Below, one piece after another: positions 7,036 through 14,132 of a stretch of DNA of 16,125 nt. The position numbers were made by a program, and so were the translations under genes. Every line of letters starts with the position of its first letter. The first letter of the stretch is position 1. Origin of the DNA: Acidobacteriota bacterium. GTDB taxonomy: Bacteria > Acidobacteriota > Terriglobia > Terriglobales > Acidobacteriaceae. The notes under the pieces were generated by a model. The model searched no databases and had not been told where the DNA came from. It worked only from the letters and a program-made list of their open reading frames with translations. The stretch lies in contig JAJYSL010000086.1 of assembly GCA_021793595.1 (NCBI GenBank), forward strand, positions 1 through 16,125, read 5' to 3'.

Positions 7036-8388
7036 GTGATTGATTCCAAGCTGATTCTGATCACGCTGTTGATCAAACTGGGCGTAGCCGCTGCGGTTTC
7101 CAGCGCCTTGTCGCGATCGACTGTCTTCAAGGACTTGCTGCTGAGCCATCGCCGCAGTGTCGGACAGATGCTGGGGCTGCTGGCGTGTATTTGTGTTCCG
7201 TTGACCCTGGGCGTATGGGTTCGCGTCGTGGTGCCCAACTTTTTGGCTGCGGATATCTCCTTTGAGGCTGTGATCCTGGTCGCTTTGCTGCTCGGCACCT
7301 CACCGGCCATGCTTGCCGGGGTTTTTCTTTCCATTCCGGCGGTACTGCACCGGGAATATCTCACCTTGCCCTTCAATCTTGTTGTGGCATTGATCTTCGG
7401 CACCTATCGGGCGTTTGTCTCGGAAGAAGATATCTGGTCGTTTTCTCCGTTTGTGGATCTGAGTATCTATCGCTGGATCCGCAGAAATCTCATGCGCCCG
7501 CGCGTCGACCGGCAGGTTTTGCTGCTGATGTTGATCCTGGGCATGCAGGTTATGCGCAATTGGATTTCGCATCTCTATCCGCGCCGCCTCTTTGCCCTTC
7601 ACTCCGATAGCTGGTGGCTGTTTCTCGCCATCTGTCTCTGTGCACCCATGGTAGTGGGGATTCCCCTGAAGATCTGGAACGCCATCCGTATCGAGCGCAA
7701 ACTGAAGGAGCAGGAAAGACTGCTGATGGACGCACGCCTGGATGCTCTCCAGCGCCAGATCAATCCACATTTCCTGTTCAACACCCTGAACTCCATCGCT
7801 TCCCTGGTGCGCTTTCGTCCGGAGCTTGCCCGGGAACTGATCGTAAAGCTGGCCAGCATTTTGCGGGTTCTGCTGCAGGACCGCGACGATCTGATGCCGT
7901 TGCGCGAGGAACTGCAATTTGCCGATGATTATCTGGACATTGAAGTGGTGCGATTTGGCATCGAGAAATTGCGCGTGGTCAAAGATATCCCGCCGGAAAC
8001 GCTGGAGGTCCTGGTGCCCAGCATGCTGCTGCAGCCGCTGATCGAAAATGGCATCAAGCACGGGCTGGAGCCGCGCATGGGGGGAGGCACTATTACACTG
8101 CGAAGCCGCCTGCTGCAGGATAAGCTGGTGATCACCGTGGAAGACGATGGCGTGGGGATGCCGGTCGAGACTGCGCCGTCCACCCATCGCAGCGGACTGT
8201 TGCGGACGGGAACCGGTGTCGGCATGCGCAACGTGCGGGAGCGCATGCAGGTTTTATGTGGACCAGACGCGGGATTTGAAATTATCAGCCGACCGGGCCG
8301 CGGTACCCGTGTCATTCTGACGATTCCGCTGACGGCCGAGAACATGGCGGCCACTCAACGTCCCGAAGCACGCAGTATCGACTCGTAA
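7036..8388 (+). CDS. LytS/YehU-type membrane sensor histidine kinase
   Basis: A 450-residue kinase. Residues 1 to about 215 hold several hydrophobic segments (about 5-25, 45-70, 78-105, 110-128, 160-178, 195-215), similar to the 5TM-LYT sensor region. A short coiled linker follows. The phospho-acceptor His245 lies in QINPHFLFNTLNSIASL, the His_kinase (PF06580) signature. The ATPase domain shows the N-box PLIENGIKHG, G1 VEDDGVGMP and G2 GTGVGMRNVRERM. Such kinases usually signal to LytTR regulators, but no response regulator is within the window, so it is an orphan here. The start is GTG at 7036, with GGAG about 12 nt upstream. The last 34 nt overlap the 3' end of the convergent bshA. Confidence 0.92.
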   Translation: MIDSKLILITLLIKLGVAAAVSSALSRSTVFKDLLLSHRRSVGQMLGLLACICVPLTLGVWVRVVVPNFLAADISFEAVILVALLLGTSPAMLAGVFLSIPAVLHREYLTLPFNLVVALIFGTYRAFVSEEDIWSFSPFVDLSIYRWIRRNLMRPRVDRQVLLLMLILGMQVMRNWISHLYPRRLFALHSDSWWLFLAICLCAPMVVGIPLKIWNAIRIERKLKEQERLLMDARLDALQRQINPHFLFNTLNSIASLVRFRPELARELIVKLASILRVLLQDRDDLMPLREELQFADDYLDIEVVRFGIEKLRVVKDIPPETLEVLVPSMLLQPLIENGIKHGLEPRMGGGTITLRSRLLQDKLVITVEDDGVGMPVETAPSTHRSGLLRTGTGVGMRNVRERMQVLCGPDAGFEIISRPGRGTRVILTIPLTAENMAATQRPEARSIDS

Positions 8389-9497
8389 AACTGCTCATAT
8401 TTAGGAATCACACGTGAGGCGCAGTAGGTGCGCTTCGCTTCCTGACGACCGGCCTGCGCCATTGCCTTCAGGCGATCGCGATCTTGCAGAAGCGACGCCG
8501 CGGCCTGCGCCATGGCATCCACGTCCCCCACAGGAAACAGCAGGCCGGTGACGCCATCATGAATCAATTCCGGTACGCCGCCCACAGCGGTGGCTATGGT
8601 GGGTACTTCACACGCCATCGCCTCCAGCGCCGCCAGTCCAAACGATTCCAATTCACTGGGCATCAACATCAAATCGGCCGCCGGCAAAAGCTGATTGACC
8701 TGATCGTGTTTCCCCAGGAAAGTGACGTGATTGCTGATGTTGAGACTCTTGGCCAGCCATTCCGCCGCCGAGCGCTCCGGACCGTCTCCAATCATCAGCA
8801 GTTTGGCAGGAACCTCTCGAGCCACTCCCGCAAAGATCCGAATCACGTCCTGAATTCGCTTGACCGGGCGAAAATTCGAAAGATGGACCAGAAGCGCTTC
8901 CTCCGGCTTGGCATATTGTGCCCGCACGGCTTCGCTGGCCACAGGATCGCGCACATAAACATCGCAATTGACGAAGTTCGAAATCACGTGGATCGGTCGC
9001 GTGGTTGCGAAGGTTTCGATCGTTTGGCGGCGCAGATATTCTGAGATGGACGTGACGCCGTCGCTTTCATCAATGGCATAGCGTGTGATCGGCAGGTACG
9101 CGTGGTCGGCGCCGACCAGGGTAATGTCCGTTCCGTGCAGCGTGGTCACAAAGGGAAGTCTGCGGCCGGCACGGGCAAGCATCTGCCGCGCCAGCAGCGC
9201 GCTCACAGAATGAGGGATGGCGTAATGAACATGCAAAAGATCGAGATCGTAATATTCCGCCACCTCCGACATGCGCGTCGCCAGCGCCAGTGAGTACGGA
9301 GGAAACTCAAAGAGTGGGTAGTTCGAAACCGGAACCTCGTGGAAAGAGATGCGCTCTTCCCGGCCGCTCAACCGAAAGGGCTGCGCATAGGAGATGAAAT
9401 GGATCTCGTGGCCGCGATTTGCCAACTCGATCCCCAGTTCTGTGGCCACAACGCCGCTGCCGCCATAGGTCGGATAACACGTGATGCCAATTTTCAT
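8355..9497 (-). CDS. bshA: N-acetyl-alpha-D-glucosaminyl L-malate synthase (bacillithiol biosynthesis)
   Basis: BshA couples UDP-GlcNAc to L-malate, the first step of bacillithiol synthesis. The 380-residue product matches B. subtilis BshA nearly block by block: KIGITCYPTYGGSGVVATEL at the start, FHEVPVSNYPLFEFPPYSLA, VTTLHGTDITLVG, ISNFVN, VHLSNFRPVKRIQDVIRIF, MIGDGPERS, and the GT4 nucleotide-sugar motif ESFGLAALEAMACEVPTIAT with its E-x7-E pattern. The ATG at 9497 gives the family N-terminus; the frame stays open 12 codons further with nothing family-like. A YdjC-family deacetylase lies 66 nt upstream on the same strand, probably in one transcript. No bshB (PIG-L type) or bshC is in the window. 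Other GT4 enzymes are possible, but similarity over the full length favours BshA. Confidence 0.9.
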   Translation of the reverse strand: MKIGITCYPTYGGSGVVATELGIELANRGHEIHFISYAQPFRLSGREERISFHEVPVSNYPLFEFPPYSLALATRMSEVAEYYDLDLLHVHYAIPHSVSALLARQMLARAGRRLPFVTTLHGTDITLVGADHAYLPITRYAIDESDGVTSISEYLRRQTIETFATTRPIHVISNFVNCDVYVRDPVASEAVRAQYAKPEEALLVHLSNFRPVKRIQDVIRIFAGVAREVPAKLLMIGDGPERSAAEWLAKSLNISNHVTFLGKHDQVNQLLPAADLMLMPSELESFGLAALEAMACEVPTIATAVGGVPELIHDGVTGLLFPVGDVDAMAQAAASLLQDRDRLKAMAQAGRQEAKRTYCASRVIPKYEQFYESILRASGR

Positions 9498-9563
9498 GGG
9501 TCGCTCTTTGCTCTTTAGTAGATGCCCCTGCAAGTCCTTCCGGTACTTAATTCTGATTCTCGC

Positions 9564-10451
9564 TCATTTAGATCCGGCTAACTCGCTCAGCTGGCTGAAA
9601 TGGATGACCTGAATCGGAGCAGGCGAGCATGCCAGCATGTCGGGCAACTTTCGCAAAGCCGCCACCTCCGTCTCCCGCGAGCCCTGCAGGCGTGTCCGGG
9701 TTGCGCGCAGTTCTTCGTCTACATAGCCGGGATGACACACGAGTTCCCATGTCCCCTCCGGCAATTGGTTCAAGATCGCCTGCAGCGTGGACGCCTGCAA
9801 GGTTCCGGTGGCCGTTACTCCCAGACATCCGTCTGTCGTGGCGAATCCATGCTTCCGCACCAGTTTCCAGAAACGATCACGAAATCGGCCCAGCAGGCGA
9901 ACCTGCAACGCACGAATGGCGCCTGCATCGGCGGTAGCCACCACGCTCCATCTGGGCTCGAATGGGTTGCGAATGGCGGGAACATCGCAAGCTTTTGCGG
10001 CCCGCAGCACTGCCTCCAGTACAAGTGGAAACATATGCGTGTGCTTATGGGTGTCCACGTGCGTGACCGTCACACCTGCCTGACGCAGCCGCTGGATTTG
10101 TGCGGTGGCTTCCCGCTCGATGTGTGCGCCATCGATCCGGCCCATCGTCAGATCTCGAACGAAACGGCCCAGCGTCGATCGAAATTGCACTCCGCCGCTT
10201 TTCCCGCTGCGATCAAGCAGCGTGCGGATCGCAGCTGGATCGGCAACCGGCGAACCATCCACCAGAACAATATGACATCCGACGCCGAGCGAGCTGTTTT
10301 GTCGGGCCAGCTCCGCCGCCTCGGTAAAGCGCGGAGCAGCGGCCATTAAGGTTGAGGAGGAAAGCGCGCCCGATCGATGCAAATCGAGGATGGCGCGGTT
10401 AATGCCGTCCGTCAGGCCAAAGTCGTCTGCATTCACTATGAGGCGGCGCAC
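9564..10451 (-). CDS. YdjC/ChbG/HpnK-family carbohydrate deacetylase
   Basis: A 295-residue protein of the YdjC superfamily, metal-dependent enzymes that remove N-acetyl groups from sugars (ChbG acts on chitobiose derivatives; HpnK members are linked to hopanoid gene clusters). NADDFG (7-12) supplies the metal-binding Asp, His60 lies in GVGCHIVLVDG, the HVDTHKHTH segment (131-139) supplies further ligands, and CHPGY lies near the end. The GCHIVLVDGSPV region is particularly HpnK-like. The start is GTG at 10451; an in-frame stop lies only four codons upstream, so no longer form exists, and no Shine-Dalgarno is seen. bshA follows after 66 nt, so action on a GlcNAc-containing intermediate, perhaps GlcNAc-malate, is a reasonable guess. 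The family is firm, the substrate open. Confidence 0.85.
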   Translation of the reverse strand: MRRLIVNADDFGLTDGINRAILDLHRSGALSSSTLMAAAPRFTEAAELARQNSSLGVGCHIVLVDGSPVADPAAIRTLLDRSGKSGGVQFRSTLGRFVRDLTMGRIDGAHIEREATAQIQRLRQAGVTVTHVDTHKHTHMFPLVLEAVLRAAKACDVPAIRNPFEPRWSVVATADAGAIRALQVRLLGRFRDRFWKLVRKHGFATTDGCLGVTATGTLQASTLQAILNQLPEGTWELVCHPGYVDEELRATRTRLQGSRETEVAALRKLPDMLACSPAPIQVIHFSQLSELAGSK

Positions 10452-10457
10452 TCGATG

Positions 10458-10466
10458 AGTCTATCA
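10458..10466 (-). promoter_or_regulatory. Candidate extended -10 element placed for leaderless transcription of the YdjC gene
   Basis: On the minus strand TGATAGACT reads as TG-N-TAGACT. The hexamer ends 6 nt before the GTG start, the same spacing as at ribA. No Shine-Dalgarno and no good -35 are visible. Its hexamer is identical to the -10 of the adjacent tRNA promoter. Confidence 0.35.
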
Positions 10467-10542
10467 AGATGGCGATCATCGCCCGCCCCAGCTCCATGGC
10501 CGTTTATGCGATGCGCAGTAGCCGCTATCCTCCTCCCGTCGC

Positions 10543-10571
10543 TTGACCCGCTGAGGTACCTTCCATAGACT
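10543..10571 (+). promoter_or_regulatory. Promoter of tRNA-Val
   Basis: TTGACC (10543-10548) and TAGACT (10566-10571) are separated by exactly 17 nt and lie 29 nt before the mature tRNA 5' end, a typical stable-RNA arrangement. The -35 matches consensus at five of six positions and the -10 at four of six. This is the best sigma-70-like promoter in the window. Confidence 0.7.
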
Positions 10572-10600
10572 GAGGAAACGCCGCAGCGCAAGCCTTTCAT

Positions 10601-10677
<77 letters not shown>

Positions 10678-10703
10678 ATCAAAATCTTCCAGACCGAAAA
10701 AAA

Positions 10704-10749
10704 CAGGGAAGTTTACGATAAATCCAGTTGATACCTTGATCTTTCCCTG
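10704..10749. repeat. 7-bp inverted repeat downstream of tRNA-Val
   Basis: CAGGGAA (10704-10710) and TTCCCTG (10743-10749) are perfect complements 32 nt apart. No T-run follows the second arm and the loop is long, so it is a poor terminator candidate. An A-run (AAAAAAA, about 10697-10703) precedes the first arm, so on the minus strand the second arm would be followed by T residues. It could be a weak minus-strand terminator. Confidence 0.25.
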
Positions 10750-10887
10750 AGAATGTTGTTCGAGAAGGCGAGAGCTGAGGGCGGGAATGGCTTTCGCAGG
10801 GCGGCTCTCACTAGGGCCAAGCGTCTTAACACGCTCTACCCTCGACCTCTCCTCTTTGTGATACTCAGCGGCGTTCTGCGCCGCGCG

Positions 10888-10896
10888 TGATATGAT
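10888..10896 (+). promoter_or_regulatory. Extended -10-like element upstream of the DUF5343-like pseudogene
   Basis: TGATATGAT reads as TG-N-TATGAT, five of six matches to TATAAT plus the extended TG. It lies 38 nt before the fossil ATG at 10934, a normal promoter position. No -35 hexamer is apparent. It may be a surviving promoter of the dead gene. Confidence 0.4.
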
Positions 10897-10933
10897 TCCG
10901 CGATTCCAAACAACCATGCTAAGCGAGGACGCA

Positions 10934-11222
10934 ATGTCCTAACCGGTCCGTATGTGCTTCCGACTAACCTCATCCCAGACATCTTCAATAAGATTCGAGA
11001 TGGACAAGCTCCTGAAATATCACGAATCAGCTCCTGAAAGATTGGGATTTACTTCGACGAACGTCGTGCATTCATACCGCTTCTGAAATCTCTTGGGTTT
11101 TTCTCGTCAGATGGCAACCCACCGCTCTAACGATTTTCGCGACCACTCCTGCTCCAAGAACGTGATGGCGGATGCTCTTCGGGATGCATATAGCGCATTT
11201 TCCTCATAAAAGAACACCCTAG
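10934..11222 (+). pseudogene. Decayed DUF5343-like gene
   Basis: No single frame is open, but joining short segments gives one coherent protein. Segments in order: M-S after the ATG at 10934; LTGPYVLPTNLIPDIFNKIR and DGQAPE (10939-11016); ITNQLLKDW (about 11018-11045); GFTSTN (11045-11062); RAFIPLLKSLGFFSSDGNP (11068-11121, with Arg from 11065); DFRDHSCSKNVMADALRDAY (11132-11191); FLIKEHP (11200-11220). The changes of frame fall near 10937, 11017, 11044, 11062, 11125 and 11198, and most can be explained by loss of one base. Segments and order match my memory of DUF5343 (short proteins with a LPLL-LGF-SDGTPT core and a Y-FRD helix). The C-terminal third of the family is not recognisable after 11222. 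The neighbouring genes are intact, so sequencing error is a less likely cause. Function of the family is not known to me. Confidence 0.6.
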
Positions 11223-11314
11223 CGTCCTTATCATCATCCATTTCCAGGTTTGCCGGCCGTATCGAAGCGACACATTGCATTGGCTCTTGAGCCCTCCCTC
11301 TCCTGTGCCCCTTT

Positions 11315-11323
11315 TGCTACACT
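11315..11323 (+). promoter_or_regulatory. Candidate extended -10 element of the ABC transporter operon
   Basis: TGCTACACT reads as TG-N-TACACT, four of six matches plus the extended TG. It lies 27 nt before the ATG at 11351. No -35 is seen at the usual distance (TTGAGC at 11287-11292 is too far). Weak, but suitably placed. Confidence 0.35.
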
Positions 11324-11350
11324 GCCAACACGCGAAGCGACCCGAAGAGC

Positions 11351-12253
11351 ATGAATATTGTTGAACTGAACCGAATATCCAAGGCATACGATGCCAAGAT
11401 TGCGGTGCAGGAGTTGAGCCTGCAGATTCAGGCTGGTCAGATGTTCGGGCTGCTGGGACCGAATGGCGCGGGCAAGACCTCCTCGATCCGCATGATGATT
11501 GGAATTACCATGCCAGACTCCGGCACGGTGACGCTGTTTGGGCAGCCATTCACGCGGAAAAACCTGAACCGCATCGGCTATCTGCCGGAAGAACGCGGCC
11601 TGTACAAAAAGATGAAGGTGATCGATCAGCTGGTGATTATGGGACAGCTGCACGGGCTGGATGCGGCGGAGGCCAGGACGCGGGCGCAGCGATGGAGCGA
11701 GCGGCTGCAGATCTCCGATGCGATCCAACTGAGGACGGAAGAATTGTCGAAAGGGATGCAGCAGAAGATCCAGTTCATCTCCACACTGCTGCACGAACCG
11801 GAACTGATCATTATGGACGAGCCGTTTTCCGGGCTGGACCCGGTGAACACGGAGCTGCTGCAGGACACACTGCTGGAGATGAAAAACGCGGGCAAGGCGA
11901 TTTTGTTTTCGACGCATCGCATGGACCAGGTGGAGAAGCTGTGCGATTCGATCTGCCTGATCAACGGAGGACAGGCGGTGCTGGCGGGCGGCATGCGGGA
12001 GGTGAAATCGCGCTATCCGCGCAACCACGTGGTGATTGATTTTGAAGGCGACGGCTCGTTTGTGCAGCATGCGGCGGTGGCGGAGTACAAGTCGTTCCCG
12101 GGGCATGTGGAGATACAACTGAAGGACGGAGGAGACGCGCAGGCGCTGCTGCGGGCGGCGTGCGAGCGCGCCAGGATTTACAAATTCGATTTGATGGAGC
12201 CGTCGCTGGAGGAAATATTTATTCGCACGGTGGGGAGGCGAGTGCATGCGTGA
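11351..12253 (+). CDS. ABC transporter ATP-binding protein (NatA-type, DUF4162 C-terminus)
   Basis: The 300-residue ATPase of an ABC-2-type exporter. Walker A GPNGAGKT is at 36-43, Q-loop region GYLPEERGLYKKM at 76-88, signature LSKGMQQK at 132-139 (the LSKGM form normal for this subfamily rather than LSGGQ), Walker B LIIMDEP at 152-158, D-loop SGLD and H-loop His189. Residues from about 215 form a DUF4162-like C-terminal domain ending PSLEEIFIRTVG. NatA/NatB of B. subtilis export Na+, but relatives carry other substrates, so the cargo is not predicted. The stop overlaps the permease start by 8 nt (ATGCGTGA), showing translational coupling and one operon. Confidence 0.93.
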   Translation: MNIVELNRISKAYDAKIAVQELSLQIQAGQMFGLLGPNGAGKTSSIRMMIGITMPDSGTVTLFGQPFTRKNLNRIGYLPEERGLYKKMKVIDQLVIMGQLHGLDAAEARTRAQRWSERLQISDAIQLRTEELSKGMQQKIQFISTLLHEPELIIMDEPFSGLDPVNTELLQDTLLEMKNAGKAILFSTHRMDQVEKLCDSICLINGGQAVLAGGMREVKSRYPRNHVVIDFEGDGSFVQHAAVAEYKSFPGHVEIQLKDGGDAQALLRAACERARIYKFDLMEPSLEEIFIRTVGRRVHA

Positions 12254-13532
12254 AGCTCTGTTGATCGCCAAGCGCGAATATCTGGAGCGAGTGCGCAGCA
12301 AGGCGTTCCGCGTGAGCACGGTGCTGATTCCGCTGATATTTGCCATGGTCTTCGGCATGGGGGCGCTTTCGGGCAAGCTGGGCAGCGGAGCCGGGCATAT
12401 TGTGGTTGCGTCGAACGATGCGGTGCTGGCTGACTGTGCGCGGATTGAGCTGCTGCGGACGCGCCATGCGAGCCTGGATCGCAGACGGGATCGAAGGGCG
12501 GCGGGTCCGGTTCAGGTGGATGTGCAGGCGCCGGTGTCGGCAAGCGACTTGGCGGCGTTGAACAGCCAGGTGGAGTCGAATGCGATCGACGGATATTTGT
12601 GGCTGGATGCGGCGGCGAACGGCGGCTCGGTGCAGGCGACGTACGTATCGCGCGGGTCGGCGGATTTTCTTGGTATGGACAAAATGCAGACCGCGATTGG
12701 AGATGCACGGGTGCGCGAGGCGTTGCTACAGCACGGAGTGGCCAGCCCGGCGGTGGACAGCTTGCTACAGGATGTGGATCTGCGAACCGAGCGGGTGAAG
12801 GGAGGCCATGCGGCGGCGTCGGACGCGGGCAAGAGTTTCTGGGGCGCATACATCATGGCGTTTGTACTATATTTTGCGGTAGTGTTTTACGGCATGAACG
12901 TGGCGCAATCGGTGGTGGCAGAGAAAACTTCGCGCGTGTTTGAGGTGTTGCTGGCGACGGCGAAACCGGAGTCGTTGATGGCGGGCAAGCTGCTGGGCGT
13001 GGGCGCGGCTGGATTGACACAGATGGGGGTATGGATTGCGGCGCTGTTTCTGCTGAGCGCTTCGGCGCTGGGCGCCTCGCTGGGCCAGGGTGGGTTGGCG
13101 GCCTATGGGATTACGGCGGAGCAGCTGATCTTTTTTGTGATTTATTTTCTGCTGGGATTCTTTTTCTATAGCGCGCTGAGCGCGGGCTTTGGGGCCACGG
13201 TGAGCCAGGAGTCCGAAGTGCAGCAGTTCAGCATGGTGCTGGTGATGCCGCAGTTGGTGGGACTGGTGTTGATGGTGTACATCCTTGGCAATCCGTCGGC
13301 ATGGCCGGTGGTGTTGCTGTCGCTGTTTCCGCCATGCACGCCCATTGTGATGTGCCTGCGCATGTCGGCGATGGCGGTACCGTGGTGGCAGCTGGTGCTT
13401 TCGCTGGTGCTGATGGTGGCTTCCACATATGGCGTACTTTGGCTGGCGTCGCGCATCTATCGCATTGGCATTCTGATGTACGGCAAGCGGCCCACGCTGC
13501 CAGAGATGCTGCGCTGGCTGTCATACAGCTAG
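12246..13532 (+). CDS. ABC-2-type permease (NatB-like)
   Basis: The 428-residue membrane partner of the preceding ATPase. The start MREALLIAKREYLERVRSKA is the typical cytoplasmic entry helix of NatB-like ABC2_membrane_3 proteins. A first membrane segment (about 24-45) leads to an extracytoplasmic domain (about 50-195), followed by about five further hydrophobic segments between residues 200 and 410. The conserved VAEKTSRVFEVLLATAKPESLMAGK loop (about 222-246), which contacts the ATPase, is present. The length is normal. It ends shortly before the cupin gene (114 nt) with no clear terminator between. Confidence 0.9.
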   Translation: MREALLIAKREYLERVRSKAFRVSTVLIPLIFAMVFGMGALSGKLGSGAGHIVVASNDAVLADCARIELLRTRHASLDRRRDRRAAGPVQVDVQAPVSASDLAALNSQVESNAIDGYLWLDAAANGGSVQATYVSRGSADFLGMDKMQTAIGDARVREALLQHGVASPAVDSLLQDVDLRTERVKGGHAAASDAGKSFWGAYIMAFVLYFAVVFYGMNVAQSVVAEKTSRVFEVLLATAKPESLMAGKLLGVGAAGLTQMGVWIAALFLLSASALGASLGQGGLAAYGITAEQLIFFVIYFLLGFFFYSALSAGFGATVSQESEVQQFSMVLVMPQLVGLVLMVYILGNPSAWPVVLLSLFPPCTPIVMCLRMSAMAVPWWQLVLSLVLMVASTYGVLWLASRIYRIGILMYGKRPTLPEMLRWLSYS

Positions 13533-13646
13533 AGATCGTCGGGCGGAAATCTTTTTCCTGCCAAAGCCAGGCGGCCGCCGGACGGAGCGCTATGTTGTGT
13601 CTAAGGTTGGCCGCACAGATGCGAGGAATGGGAAACGGGGCGAGGG

Positions 13647-14042
13647 ATGGAGATCAAGCGAGTTGGGTCGCAGGGTTCGGTGCAGGGGTCGGCGGATTGG
13701 TTCACGGGGACGGTGCGCATCGATCCGCTGTTTCAGGCTCCGGAGCCGGCGCGGGTGCAGGGCGCGAGCGTGACCTTTGAGCCGGGGGCGCGAACGGCGT
13801 GGCATACGCATCCGCTGGGGCAGATGCTGCTTGTAACGGCGGGATGCGGCTGGGTGCAGCGGCTGGGCGGCGCAATTGAAGAGGTGCGACCGGGGGATGT
13901 GGTGTGGTTTTCGCCCGGCGAAAAACACTGGCACGGGGCGACGCCGACCACGGCGATGAGCCATATCGCCATCCAGGAAAAGAAGGACGGCAAGGTGGTG
14001 GAGTGGCTGGAGCAGGTGAGCGAGGAGCAGTACCGGAAGTGA
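13647..14042 (+). CDS. Cupin hydroxynitrile lyase homologue (GtHNL-like)
   Basis: A 131-residue single-domain cupin, very close by eye to the manganese-dependent hydroxynitrile lyase of Granulicella tundricola, which cleaves or forms cyanohydrins such as mandelonitrile. The metal ligands of that enzyme are all at the same numbers: His53, His55, Gln59 (in WHTHPLGQ) and His94 (in GEKHWHG). His96 and His106 are also kept, as are Ala40, Val42 and Gln110, the positions altered in engineered GtHNL. The N-terminus MEIKRVGSQ and the C-terminus EEQYRK also agree. The native role in acidobacteria is unknown; a non-HNL role (for example in carbohydrate or lactone chemistry) is possible. The ATG at 13647 follows a purine-rich stretch. 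No signal peptide; cytoplasmic. Confidence 0.9.
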   Translation: MEIKRVGSQGSVQGSADWFTGTVRIDPLFQAPEPARVQGASVTFEPGARTAWHTHPLGQMLLVTAGCGWVQRLGGAIEEVRPGDVVWFSPGEKHWHGATPTTAMSHIAIQEKKDGKVVEWLEQVSEEQYRK

Positions 14043-14132
14043 GTTCAGCCGCGCGCGGGCAGCGACGATGCAAGCGCATGGGTAGGATGAGGGTACTCGA
14101 TCTTGCTTTGCCGAATTCGAGGCAATGGGTTT

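Larger units (their letters stand above)
10678..10933. other. Non-coding stretch downstream of tRNA-Val
   Basis: No convincing gene is seen on either strand. A long frame on the minus strand (10917 down to 10612) runs through the tRNA antisense and is discounted. An inverted repeat (10704-10749) and an extended -10-like element (10888-10896) are listed separately. Together with the pseudogene that follows, about 670 bp lie between the tRNA and the ABC transporter without an intact gene, a common look for a tRNA-adjacent insertion site. I found no second copy of the tRNA 3' end that would mark an attachment site. Confidence 0.6.

Noticed and set aside
11234..12376. Long minus-strand frame (380 codons) opposite the ABC ATPase
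   Set aside because: The opposite frame is a complete ABC ATPase; the minus-strand protein is His/Arg/Gln-rich shadow coding.
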